The notes under the pieces were generated by a model. It searched no databases. It was not told the DNA's origin and worked only from the letters and a program-made list of their open reading frames with translations. 50,633 nt of DNA, taken from Alphaproteobacteria bacterium (lineage in GTDB: Bacteria > Pseudomonadota > Alphaproteobacteria > Caulobacterales > Caulobacteraceae). Location of the stretch: contig JANYET010000038.1 of the NCBI GenBank assembly GCA_025359785.1, positions 1 through 50,633 of the forward strand, written 5' to 3'. The translations under genes were made by a program, and so were the position numbers. Shown one piece after another: positions 27,256-35,083 of the stretch (the stretch's first letter is position 1; the number at the start of each line of letters is the position of its first letter).

Positions 27256-28608
27256 CTAGGCGGCGTCCGCCTGGGACTTCATCCAGCGTTCCAGCCAGTG
27301 GATGTCGTAGTTTCCGGCGATGATGTCGGGCTGCAGCAGCAGCTCCTGGAACAGCGGGATGTTGGTGTCGATCCCGGCCACCACGATCTCGCCCAGGCAA
27401 CGGTTCAGCCGCGCGATGCATTCCGCCCGGTCGCGGCCGTGGACGATCAGCTTGCCGATCAGCGAGTCGTAATAGGGCGGGATCGTATAGCCGGCGAAGA
27501 GCGCGCTATCGAGGCGCACGCCCAGGCCGCCGGGCGCGTGGAAGTCCGTCACCTGTCCCGGCGAGGGGGCGAAGGTCTTCGGGTTCTCGGCGTTGATCCG
27601 GCACTCGATGGCGTGGCCCTCGAAAACCACCTCGGCCTGGGTGAACGACAGCGGCAGGCCGGCGGCGATACGGATCTGCTCGCGCACCAGGTCGATGCCG
27701 GTGATCGCCTCGGTGACCGGATGCTCCACCTGCAGGCGCGTGTTCATCTCGATGAAGAAGAATTCGTCGTTCTCGTAGAGGAATTCGATGGTGCCGACGC
27801 CGAGGTAGCCGATGGCCTTCACCGCATCGACCACGACCTTGCCGATCCGGGCGCGGGTGGCGGCGTCGATGACCGGTGAGGGGGCCTCTTCCAGCACCTT
27901 CTGGTGGCGGCGCTGCAGCGAACAGTCGCGTTCGCCCAGGTGGCAGACGTTGCCAAAGCTGTCGGCGATGACCTGAAGTTCGATGTGCCGGGGCGTCTGC
28001 AGGTAGCGCTCCATATAGACCGCGTCGTCGCCGAACGCGGCCTTGGCCTCGCTGCGCGCGGTGGAGACCGCCTCGTAGAGATCGTCCTGCGTCTGGGCGA
28101 CCTTCATGCCGCGCCCGCCACCGCCGGCCGCCGCCTTGATCAGCACCGGAAAGCCGATGGCCTTGGCCGCCGCGAAGGCCTCTTCCTCGGTGGTCACCGC
28201 GCCGTCCGAGCCGGGCACCACGGGGATGCCGGCCGCCTTCACCGCCTGCTTGGCGGTGATCTTGTCGCCCATCATCTTGATGTGCTCGGGCTTGGGTCCG
28301 ATGAAGGTGAAGCCGTGCGCGCCGACGATCTCGGCGAAACGGGCGTTTTCCGAAAGAAAACCGTAGCCTGGGTGGATGGCTTGAGCGCCGGTGATCTCGG
28401 CCGCGGCGATGATCGCGGGGATGTTGAGGTAGCTCTTGGCCGCAGCCGGCGGTCCAATGCACACGCTCTCGTCGGCCAATCTGACCCACATGGCGCCGCT
28501 GTCGGCCTCGGAGTGCACGGCGACGGTGGAGATGCCCATTTCCTTGCACGCGCGGTGCACACGAAGGGCGATCTCGCCGCGGTTGGCGATGAGGATCTTG
28601 TCGAACAT
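27256..28608 (-). CDS. accC: Acetyl-CoA carboxylase, biotin carboxylase subunit
   Basis: A 450-residue ATP-grasp enzyme that carboxylates biotin on AccB, the first step of fatty-acid synthesis. It begins [24 protein letters not shown]. The Gly-rich ATP lid is [12 protein letters not shown] (near residue 160), and the catalytic region includes [24 protein letters not shown] with the conserved Glu and Arg. Length is standard. It starts 10 bp after accB and follows aroQ-accB in one operon. An imperfect CTAGTGT/ACACTAG pair flanks the space down to aat, but I cannot call it a terminator. Confidence 0.98.
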   Translation of the reverse strand: MFDKILIANRGEIALRVHRACKEMGISTVAVHSEADSGAMWVRLADESVCIGPPAAAKSYLNIPAIIAAAEITGAQAIHPGYGFLSENARFAEIVGAHGFTFIGPKPEHIKMMGDKITAKQAVKAAGIPVVPGSDGAVTTEEEAFAAAKAIGFPVLIKAAAGGGGRGMKVAQTQDDLYEAVSTARSEAKAAFGDDAVYMERYLQTPRHIELQVIADSFGNVCHLGERDCSLQRRHQKVLEEAPSPVIDAATRARIGKVVVDAVKAIGYLGVGTIEFLYENDEFFFIEMNTRLQVEHPVTEAITGIDLVREQIRIAAGLPLSFTQAEVVFEGHAIECRINAENPKTFAPSPGQVTDFHAPGGLGVRLDSALFAGYTIPPYYDSLIGKLIVHGRDRAECIARLNRCLGEIVVAGIDTNIPLFQELLLQPDIIAGNYDIHWLERWMKSQADAA

Positions 28609-28618
28609 CGTGCGCGCC

Positions 28619-29113
28619 CTAGCCGATGACCGCGAGCGGCTCGCCGAACTCCACGGGCTGGCCGTCCTCCACCAGGATCTCGACGATCTTGCCGGCCTTG
28701 GGCGCGGGGATCGGGTTCATGGTCTTCATGGCCTCGATGATCATCAGGGTCTGGCCGGCGACGACGGTGTCGCCAACCTTCACAAAGAGCTCGGAGCCGG
28801 GTTCCGGCTGCAGATAGACGCTGCCGACCATCGGCGACTTCACCACATCACCGCTGGCGCGCGCCGGCGCGGCGGCTTCAGCCGAGGCGCTGGCCGCCGC
28901 CGCCGCGACGGGTGCGGGCGCCATCGGGGCCGGCGCGGGCGCGTATGCGAATTGCTGCGGGGCGGCGGCGAATGTCTTGGCGACCCGGATTTTCAGGCCG
29001 GAATGCTCGACCTCGATCTCCGAGAGGCCGGTCTCCGTCAGGATGTCGGCCAGTCTGCGCACCAGGCGCGCATCGATCGGGTCGGCGGCAGGGGCCTTGG
29101 GCGGGCTGGCCAT
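28619..29113 (-). CDS. accB: Acetyl-CoA carboxylase, biotin carboxyl carrier protein
   Basis: A 164-residue carrier. The N-terminal domain ([29 protein letters not shown]) is followed by an Ala/Pro-rich hinge (about residues 52-85) and the C-terminal biotinyl domain. The biotin lysine sits in EAMKTMN near residue 129. The loop [21 protein letters not shown] is the BCCP 'thumb' region. It lies between aroQ (20 bp) and accC (10 bp), so co-transcription is nearly certain. Confidence 0.98.
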   Translation of the reverse strand: MASPPKAPAADPIDARLVRRLADILTETGLSEIEVEHSGLKIRVAKTFAAAPQQFAYAPAPAPMAPAPVAAAAASASAEAAAPARASGDVVKSPMVGSVYLQPEPGSELFVKVGDTVVAGQTLMIIEAMKTMNPIPAPKAGKIVEILVEDGQPVEFGEPLAVIG

Positions 29114-29133
29114 GGAGATACCTTCGCTTCTTC

Positions 29134-29580
29134 TTATTCGGCTTCGCGGGTCAGGCCCGCGGCGGCCTCGACGGCCAGTTCATAGCTTGCGGCGCCGAAA
29201 CCCGACACCACGCCGGTGGCCGCCAGCGAGACATAGGTCTGGTGGCGGAACGCCTCGCGGGCGGCCGGGTTCGACAGGTGGCACTCGATCACGGGCACGC
29301 TCACCATCTTCAGCGCGTCCAGGATCGCCACCGAGGTGTGGCCATAGCCCGCGGGGTTGATGACGATGGCGCAGGCCGCCGTCCGGGCCTCCTGGATCCA
29401 GTCGATCAGCTCGCCCTCGTGGTTCGACTGCCGGAACACGACCTCGCGCCCCAGGGATGACGCGCGGGCTTCACACAGCTTGCGCACGTCTTCCAGGGTC
29501 TGATGTCCGTAAATCTCAGGCTCGCGGGTCCCCAGGAGGTTGAGATTGGGTCCGCTCAGCACGTAAATCGGTTTCGACAT
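29134..29580 (-). CDS. aroQ: Type II 3-dehydroquinate dehydratase
   Basis: A 148-residue shikimate-pathway enzyme converting 3-dehydroquinate to 3-dehydroshikimate. It shows [23 protein letters not shown] with catalytic Y24, [29 protein letters not shown] and the catalytic histidine H101 in IECHLSN. Length and residues are complete. It is the first gene of aroQ-accB-accC and diverges from thiS across 80 bp. Confidence 0.97.
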   Translation of the reverse strand: MSKPIYVLSGPNLNLLGTREPEIYGHQTLEDVRKLCEARASSLGREVVFRQSNHEGELIDWIQEARTAACAIVINPAGYGHTSVAILDALKMVSVPVIECHLSNPAAREAFRHQTYVSLAATGVVSGFGAASYELAVEAAAGLTREAE

Positions 29581-29660
29581 TCGGCTCCGCCGTCGATTCA
29601 GCCGTCTTGTACCGGGCGCGGACGGGGGTCACAAGCTTAGCGACTTTAGAGAGTCCCGCC

Positions 29661-29861
29661 ATGAACCTGACCGTCAACGGAGAAGCCCGCGCGTTCCCAC
29701 CTCTCGCCGACCTGACGGCGCTGGTCTCCGCCCTCGGCCTGGACGGCCGCAAGGTCGCCATCGAGCGCAACCTGGAGATCGTGCCGCGCTCGGCCTATGG
29801 AAGGACGCAGCTCGCCGACGGCGACCGGATCGAGATCGTGCACTTTATCGGAGGCGGCTGA
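29661..29861 (+). CDS. thiS: Thiamine biosynthesis sulfur carrier protein
   Basis: A 66-residue ubiquitin-like carrier ending in Gly-Gly ([10 protein letters not shown]), the C-terminus that is adenylated and thiocarboxylated to deliver sulfur for the thiazole ring of thiamine. It starts [27 protein letters not shown]. The ATG at 29661 gives the normal length; an upstream in-frame extension does not fit. Its stop is 1 nt before thiG. No TPP riboswitch was seen in the 80 bp upstream, which cannot hold a full one with a promoter. Confidence 0.95.
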   Translation: MNLTVNGEARAFPPLADLTALVSALGLDGRKVAIERNLEIVPRSAYGRTQLADGDRIEIVHFIGGG

Positions 29862-29862
29862 G

Positions 29863-30651
29863 ATGGACGGGTCTGCTCTTGCAAAAGATAGTTGGAGCGT
29901 CGCCGGCCGCACCTTCACCTCGCGCCTGATCGTCGGCACCGGCAAGTACAAGGACTACGCCCAGAACGCCGCCGCGGCCGAGGCCGCGGGCGCGGAGATC
30001 GTCACCGTGGCGCTGCGCCGCGTGAACCTGTCCGACCCCAGCCAGCCTATGCTGGTCGACTATGTGAAGCCCGACCGTTTCACCTTCCTGCCCAACACCG
30101 CCGGCTGTTTCACCGGCGAGGAGGCCGTCCGCACCCTGCGCCTGGCCCGCGAGGCCGGCGGCTGGGACTTGGTGAAGCTGGAAGTGCTGTCCAACACCAA
30201 ACACCTGTTGCCGGATATGGAAGAGACGCTTCGGGCGCTCAAGCTGCTGATCGCAGAGGGTTTCCAGGTGATGGTCTACTGCACCGACGACCCGGTCTAC
30301 GCGCTGAAGCTGGAAGAGGCGGGCGCGGCGGCTATCATGCCGGCGGCGGCCCCCATTGGCTCTGGGCGCGGCATCCAGAATTTCCTCAATCTCGGCCTGA
30401 TCATCGAGCAGTCGAAGGTGCCGGTGCTGGTGGACGCCGGCGTCGGCACGGCGTCCGACGCGGTGCTGGCCATGGAGGCCGGATGCGACGCCGTCCTGAT
30501 GAACACCGCCATCGCCGAGGCGCGCGACCCCCTGCGCATGGCGGTGGCCATGAAGCATGCAGTGATCGCCGGCCGCGAAGCCTTTCTCTCCGGTCGTATG
30601 CCCAAGCGCAGCTATGCCGACCCGTCCTCGCCCATGGCGGGCCTGATCTAG
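29863..30651 (+). CDS. thiG: Thiazole synthase
   Basis: A 262-residue TIM-barrel enzyme joining deoxyxylulose phosphate, ThiS thiocarboxylate and dehydroglycine into the thiazole phosphate of thiamine. Landmarks are [15 protein letters not shown], the Schiff-base lysine in [16 protein letters not shown], the phosphate loops [10 protein letters not shown] and [28 protein letters not shown], and the end SSPMAGLI. The ATG follows GAGGCGG from the thiS 3' end, so translation is coupled. Confidence 0.97.
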   Translation: MDGSALAKDSWSVAGRTFTSRLIVGTGKYKDYAQNAAAAEAAGAEIVTVALRRVNLSDPSQPMLVDYVKPDRFTFLPNTAGCFTGEEAVRTLRLAREAGGWDLVKLEVLSNTKHLLPDMEETLRALKLLIAEGFQVMVYCTDDPVYALKLEEAGAAAIMPAAAPIGSGRGIQNFLNLGLIIEQSKVPVLVDAGVGTASDAVLAMEAGCDAVLMNTAIAEARDPLRMAVAMKHAVIAGREAFLSGRMPKRSYADPSSPMAGLI

Positions 30652-30658
30652 CGCCCTC

Positions 30659-30763
30659 CGCTCATCCCCGCGAAGGCGGGGACCCAAACGGCGAGTCGAC
30701 GATCCGCGCGGCTGAGACTGTCCGGCGAGTCAGCTTGGATTCCCGCCTTCGCGGGAACGAGCG
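30659..30763. repeat. Inverted repeat, 29-bp arms
   Basis: The left arm 30659-30687 (CGCTCATCCCCGCGAAGG and so on) and the right arm 30735-30763 are imperfect inverse copies, separated by about 47 bp. Each arm holds its own GC-rich hairpin around GCGAAGGC. It lies between the convergent thiG and cytochrome genes, where it may also end transcription from both sides. The CGCTCATCCC start recurs in the hairpin at 3651. Confidence 0.7.
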
Positions 30764-30786
30764 GGACAGAAAACAGGCGAGGCTGA

Positions 30787-31206
30787 TCAGCCCTGCTTCT
30801 TATATTTCGAATGACACGCTGTGCAGGTGTCGCCGAGGTCGTTGGCGGCCTTCGAGAAGCCCGCGCCGTCCTTCTTCGTCGCCGCCTTCACCGCGTCATC
30901 GGCCAGCGTGGCGAAATCGGCCGCGGCCTTGGCCCATTCCTCGCCGGGCTTCTTCTGAGAGCCGGTCAGATCGGCGCCGACGCCTTTCAGGGCCTTGGCG
31001 GCCTTGAGCGCCTCATCCCAGCGAGCCTCCGGGACCGTTGCGGCATCCGGACCATTGGCCGGATCGACTTCGCCGCCGACCGCGAAGAGGGTGCTGGCGC
31101 CGGGTTCGACCACGGTCTTCATCTGGTCCCTGACGCTCATGTCGGCGGCGAAGGCCGCGCCGGCCAGCGACAGGCCAAGGATGACGGCGAGCGGAGCGGG
31201 GCGCAT
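30787..31206 (-). CDS. Cytochrome c' / c-556-type periplasmic cytochrome
   Basis: A 139-residue exported protein with a signal peptide (PLAVILGLSLAGAAFA) and a single C-terminal haem site C128-TA-C131-H132 (CTACHSKYKKQG), the layout of the four-helix cytochrome c' family. M29 (VRDQMKTVVEPG) may be the sixth haem ligand as in c-556, or the site may be open. Roles in the family include NO/O2 binding and electron transfer; which applies is not evident. It lies 31 bp downstream of the flavoprotein gene and may be co-transcribed with it. Confidence 0.9.
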   Translation of the reverse strand: MRPAPLAVILGLSLAGAAFAADMSVRDQMKTVVEPGASTLFAVGGEVDPANGPDAATVPEARWDEALKAAKALKGVGADLTGSQKKPGEEWAKAAADFATLADDAVKAATKKDGAGFSKAANDLGDTCTACHSKYKKQG

Positions 31207-31237
31207 GGACGGGCCTTTCGCGAGCAGGTTCCGGACC

Positions 31238-32749
31238 TTAGGCGGGTTGGCGGCCGCGCTCCAAGACCCGTTGGATGTCGAGCTCGGGCGCCAGGCCCAG
31301 GCCCCGCAGCATCTCGTCGCGTTCCGGCCCGCCCTTCGGCCGGTAGGCCTCGGCGTTGCGGGTCCGGCCGCGGGCCCAGTAGCCCATGATCTTGGCGAGG
31401 TTCTTCGGTCGCTTCAGCCACGCCTGCGGGTCCTCCAGCATGTGGAAGCCGCGCAGCGCCGAGCGGAACAGATCGACGTCGGAGCGCAAGGCGACGGTGA
31501 CGCCATCCTCCAGGAACCGCTTGGCGATCCGGCTTTTCAGGCTGGGCTGATAGCCGGGGGTGAGCGCCTGGCGCGCCCGGCGGATCGCCGAGCGGTCGGC
31601 GTCGCGCATGGCGTTGTGGAACGCCCGGAGCTCCGCGCCGATTCGCCGCTGGTAGGCTTCCAGCCGCGCGGCCGGATCATCGAACATCTGCAGGGCGTCG
31701 CGCAGCAGGTGCGCGCTGACGGCGGCGAACGAGCATCCGCGGCCGTAGAGCGGGTTCGACCGCACCAGGCTGTCGCCGACCGGCAAGAACCCCAGCACCG
31801 CGGCCTTGCCGCCCGGCGCCATGTCGCGCCAGCGGCTGTGCAGGTCGCCCATGCCGAAGACCCGGCTGATCGGCGTGGCCGTCGCCGGATCGACCCAGGG
31901 CGTCAGGCCCGGCAGGCTCGCGCAGCAGGCGTCGAAGGTGGCTGGATCGACGATCTTCTTGCGCAGTTCCTCCTCGATCTCCGGCACGCACAAGGTGATC
32001 GAGAAACAGCCGTTGTCGCCGGGGAAGACGCCAAACTTCAGATATTCCAGGTCGCCGGTCAGGGGGGCCTCGCCGCGCTCCGGCTCCGCTGTGCCCGGGT
32101 TCAGGCGATAGTGGCGCGTGAAGTACAGGATGCCGCAGTCTTCCGACTCCTCCGGGATCGTCGCGCCGGCCTCGCGCAGCTGGTCGATGGCGCCAGACGT
32201 GCGGCCCGCCGCATCGACGACGAGGTCGGCGCTGAGTTCGTGGAGGCCGCCGGCCTCTTCGACGATGACGCCGTTTACCGTCGGAACTGCGCCCGGCGTG
32301 ACCAACAGCGCCTTGACGAAGGCGTTGGAGCGGATCGTCACATTGGGCTGCCGCGCCACATAGCGCCGCATCACCAGCTCCAGCGTCGTGCGCCGGCTGG
32401 TGAGGACAGCCAGGTCCTTGTCCACCGGATCGGGCGTGTAGCTCCGCTTGTGGATGTCGGTGAGGCCGCCCTCGAAGCCGAGATCGCGGCACCCGGCCGC
32501 CTGCAGGTCGGCCAGCAGCTGGGGGTGCTCGTCGCGGATGATCAGCCGCAGGCGGGCGAGGAACGCGTGGCTGTGACGCAGATGGCCGACGCCGCGCCGC
32601 GTCCAGCTGTCGAAGGCCTCATCCGCACCACCTTGCGGCGGCGGTGGGTCGCGTTCCAGCAGGGTGATCTCGCGACCGCTCGGCGCGAGCGCCAATGCCG
32701 TCCAGAGCCCGGCCATGCCGGCGCCGATCACCAGCACCCGTTCGGTCAT
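31238..32749 (-). CDS. FAD-dependent oxidoreductase, halogenase/monooxygenase-like
   Basis: A 503-residue flavoprotein. The Rossmann motif is VLVIGAGMAGLWTALAL at the N-terminus; LVVDAAGRTS in the middle and LPVGDSLVRSNPLYGRGCSFAA (second FAD motif) later are typical of the p-hydroxybenzoate hydroxylase/tryptophan-halogenase superfamily. The halogenase WxWxIP signature is absent, so halogenation is unlikely. The C-terminus (about residues 400-500) is Arg-rich and family-specific. The ATG at MTERVLV has GGAG upstream. The substrate is unknown. Confidence 0.88.
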   Translation of the reverse strand: MTERVLVIGAGMAGLWTALALAPSGREITLLERDPPPPQGGADEAFDSWTRRGVGHLRHSHAFLARLRLIIRDEHPQLLADLQAAGCRDLGFEGGLTDIHKRSYTPDPVDKDLAVLTSRRTTLELVMRRYVARQPNVTIRSNAFVKALLVTPGAVPTVNGVIVEEAGGLHELSADLVVDAAGRTSGAIDQLREAGATIPEESEDCGILYFTRHYRLNPGTAEPERGEAPLTGDLEYLKFGVFPGDNGCFSITLCVPEIEEELRKKIVDPATFDACCASLPGLTPWVDPATATPISRVFGMGDLHSRWRDMAPGGKAAVLGFLPVGDSLVRSNPLYGRGCSFAAVSAHLLRDALQMFDDPAARLEAYQRRIGAELRAFHNAMRDADRSAIRRARQALTPGYQPSLKSRIAKRFLEDGVTVALRSDVDLFRSALRGFHMLEDPQAWLKRPKNLAKIMGYWARGRTRNAEAYRPKGGPERDEMLRGLGLAPELDIQRVLERGRQPA

Positions 32750-32824
32750 CTTGGTCGCTCCCGAGGTCTCAGTGGACCCAGCATAGGACAAGGCCACCCT
32801 GCCGCCGGGTCAAGGCGCCGACGC

Positions 32825-33568
32825 CTAACTCCGCGTCGCCGGCGGCGCGGTCCCGCGGGCCTTGGCGATGGCGGCCCGCAGCGCCGGAATGTCCGCGCCC
32901 GGGATCAGGGTGTCGCCCAGGATGAACGTCGGCGTCCCGTCGATGTGCAGCGCCTCGGCCAGGGCATGGGTGTCGAGGACCTGGCGCGCGATCAGCGGGC
33001 CTTGCGCGTCCCCGCGCGCCGCCGCCGCATCCACGCCGAGCTCGGCCAGATGACGGTCGAGCGCGGCGTCATCCAGCGCCTTTTCGCCCATAAGCGCCCT
33101 GTAGAGATCGAGACCCTTGGCCTTGCCCTGGGGGGTCAGCGCGACCTTGGCGGCGGTGTCGGAGACCGCGCCGAAGATCGGGAATTCCTTGAACACGAAC
33201 CGCACGTCGGGGTTCTGCTCGATCAGGCTGACGATCTGCGGCGCGGCCAGTTTGCAGTAGCCGCAGCGGTAGTCGAAGAACTCCACCACCGTGATCTTGC
33301 CGTTCGGGTTGGCCACGAAATCGCGCGGGTCACGCTCCAGCTGGCCGCGGAACTTTCCCATAGCGTCGGTGGAGGCCTTCAGCGCGGCTGTCCGCTCGTT
33401 TTCGGCGAGTTTTCCGGCGGCCTCGCGGATCACCTCGGGGTGCGCCATCAGATAGGCGTGGACCCTCTGGCCGAAGGCGGCGTCGTCCGCCGGTTGGCAG
33501 GCCGCCAGCGAGCCGGCGGCGAGGACCGCCGCGACGGCGAGCAAGGAAGCGCGAAAGGTTGAGGTCAT
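32825..33568 (-). CDS. DsbA-family thiol:disulfide oxidoreductase, lipoprotein
   Basis: A 247-residue protein. The lipobox GSLAAC places the lipidated cysteine at residue 24. The thioredoxin motif is C102-GYC105 in EFFDYRCGYCKLAAP, and the cis-proline loop is GTPTFILGD. This matches the Com1/ScsC-like DsbA branch with an N-terminal helical extension (about residues 27-85). It would oxidise or isomerise disulfides in periplasmic clients. The ATG is used; a GTG three codons earlier is possible. It sits 41 bp after the M48 protease, which may share its transcript. Confidence 0.9.
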   Translation of the reverse strand: MTSTFRASLLAVAAVLAAGSLAACQPADDAAFGQRVHAYLMAHPEVIREAAGKLAENERTAALKASTDAMGKFRGQLERDPRDFVANPNGKITVVEFFDYRCGYCKLAAPQIVSLIEQNPDVRFVFKEFPIFGAVSDTAAKVALTPQGKAKGLDLYRALMGEKALDDAALDRHLAELGVDAAAARGDAQGPLIARQVLDTHALAEALHIDGTPTFILGDTLIPGADIPALRAAIAKARGTAPPATRS

Positions 33569-33609
33569 GGCGGCCACTTAGGACGGATTGGCGGTTTTTG
33601 CGAGGCGCC

Positions 33610-35031
33610 CTAGCGCGGCCCAAAGGCCAGCGAGCGCGAAACCAGCGAGCCGGAGCGGCCGATCTCGCGGGCCTCGTCCGGGGTGGGCTTGGAGACCAGC
33701 ACGATGTCGGTGGCGCGCCGCCAGTCGGGGCCGTTCTTCGGCAGCCGCTCGCGGGCCCGGATAGCGAACTGGCGGGCCTGTTTCATGTCGCCGATATTGT
33801 ACTCGTATTCGGCCGTGGCCAGGCGGGCTAGACCCTCGTCGCCGTGCTTGTCATAGCCCTCGGCCAGGATCCGCCAGGCCACGGCGTTGTCCTCTTCCTG
33901 GGTGAGCGCCTTGCGCAGTTCGGCAATGCCTTCCTCGGTCTTCTGGCGGGGGCCGAGCGCGATCAGGGTCTGCCCCAGGTTGATGCGCAACAGCGGGCCG
34001 TCGGGCTTCAGATCCACCGACCGGCGCTGCGGCGCCTCGGCCTCGGCCACGCGCCCGAACTCGAACAGGATCTGGCCCTTGAGTTCCCAGAGGTAGGGGT
34101 TGTTCGGCTGATCGGCGAGCAGGGCGTCGACCCGCTTCAACGCCTTGTCCGGTTCCTTCATCTGGTAGTAGGCGATCGCCCTGGCGTAGCGGGCCGGATA
34201 GGACATGTCCTTCTCGTCGTACTTGCCCATGCTGACCTGCGGGTTGATGAACCCGTCCAGCTTGGCCTTCATGATCTCGTGCTCAGACAGGGCCTCGGGC
34301 GTGTCCTTGACGTTGTAGTGCGGCAGGGTCTCGACCCGGCGCTGCAGCGCCTCGATCCGGTCCGAGGACAGCGGGTGGTCGATGAAATACTTGAACCGCC
34401 GGTATTGGGCGAAGACCTCCTGGTAGCGGAACTTGTCGAAGAACTCCGCCAGGCCACGGGCCGACAACCCGGCCCTTTCCAGCAGCGTGGCGCCGGCCTG
34501 GTCGGCCCGGTGTTCCTGCTCGCGACTGTAGCCGGCATAGCCCAGCTGGCCGAAATAGGGGGCGCTGGATATCAGTCCGGCCGCGGCCTCGCCCGATCCG
34601 GCCAGCGCCGCCAGCACGCCCAGGCCCATGGTCAGGATCATCGGCACCATGCCGGCGCGCTGCGCGTCGCCGGACCGGAACGAGTGACCGCCCGCGAGGT
34701 GGCCGACCTCGTGGGCCATCACGCCCTGAAGTTCGTTGGGGTTGTCGGCTTCCAGGATCAGCGCCGTGGTCACCATCATCACGCCCGGACCCGCCGAGGC
34801 GTTGGGCTCCTTCGAGCCCACCAGCACGATCTGGATGGACTTCGAATCGATGCCGGCGGCGGCGAACAGCGGCGCGACATCGCGGCGCAGCATCTCCTCG
34901 ATCTCTGTATCGCGGATCAGGCTGTCGCCCGGCGCGAACTGCGCGGTCGCCAGCCCGGGCCGCAGCACCAGGCTGAACGCCAGGGCCGCGGCCAGGCTGT
35001 TGCGAAGACCCAAACGGGCAGGGGCGGCCAT
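33610..35031 (-). CDS. M48-family periplasmic metalloprotease with TPR tail (BepA-like)
   Basis: A 473-residue protein with a signal peptide ending near ATAQ. The zinc site is H107-EVG-H111 with the third ligand E173 (EQEHRADQAG). The first part resembles BepA/YfgC proteases, which assist or clear outer-membrane proteins. The C-terminal half (about residues 240-430) is TPR-like (YARAIAYYQMKEPDKALKRVDALLADQPNNPYLWELKGQI), also as in BepA. GAGAGG precedes the ATG. It lies 52 bp after rne on the same strand, between rne and the DsbA-like gene. A role in envelope protein quality control is inferred. Confidence 0.93.
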   Translation of the reverse strand: MAAPARLGLRNSLAAALAFSLVLRPGLATAQFAPGDSLIRDTEIEEMLRRDVAPLFAAAGIDSKSIQIVLVGSKEPNASAGPGVMMVTTALILEADNPNELQGVMAHEVGHLAGGHSFRSGDAQRAGMVPMILTMGLGVLAALAGSGEAAAGLISSAPYFGQLGYAGYSREQEHRADQAGATLLERAGLSARGLAEFFDKFRYQEVFAQYRRFKYFIDHPLSSDRIEALQRRVETLPHYNVKDTPEALSEHEIMKAKLDGFINPQVSMGKYDEKDMSYPARYARAIAYYQMKEPDKALKRVDALLADQPNNPYLWELKGQILFEFGRVAEAEAPQRRSVDLKPDGPLLRINLGQTLIALGPRQKTEEGIAELRKALTQEEDNAVAWRILAEGYDKHGDEGLARLATAEYEYNIGDMKQARQFAIRARERLPKNGPDWRRATDIVLVSKPTPDEAREIGRSGSLVSRSLAFGPR

Positions 35032-35083
35032 GGTCACCTCTCGACTCCGCCCCCCGATGGTCCCTGCAGCAAAACCTAGCGCG

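Noticed and set aside
29581..29660. A TPP riboswitch ahead of thiS
   Set aside because: Only 80 bp separate aroQ and thiS, and no conserved TPP (thi-box) core was seen.
30995..33562. An 855-codon + strand frame opposite the cytochrome, flavoprotein and DsbA-like genes
   Set aside because: It crosses three well-supported minus-strand genes and shows no domain; codon-bias shadow.
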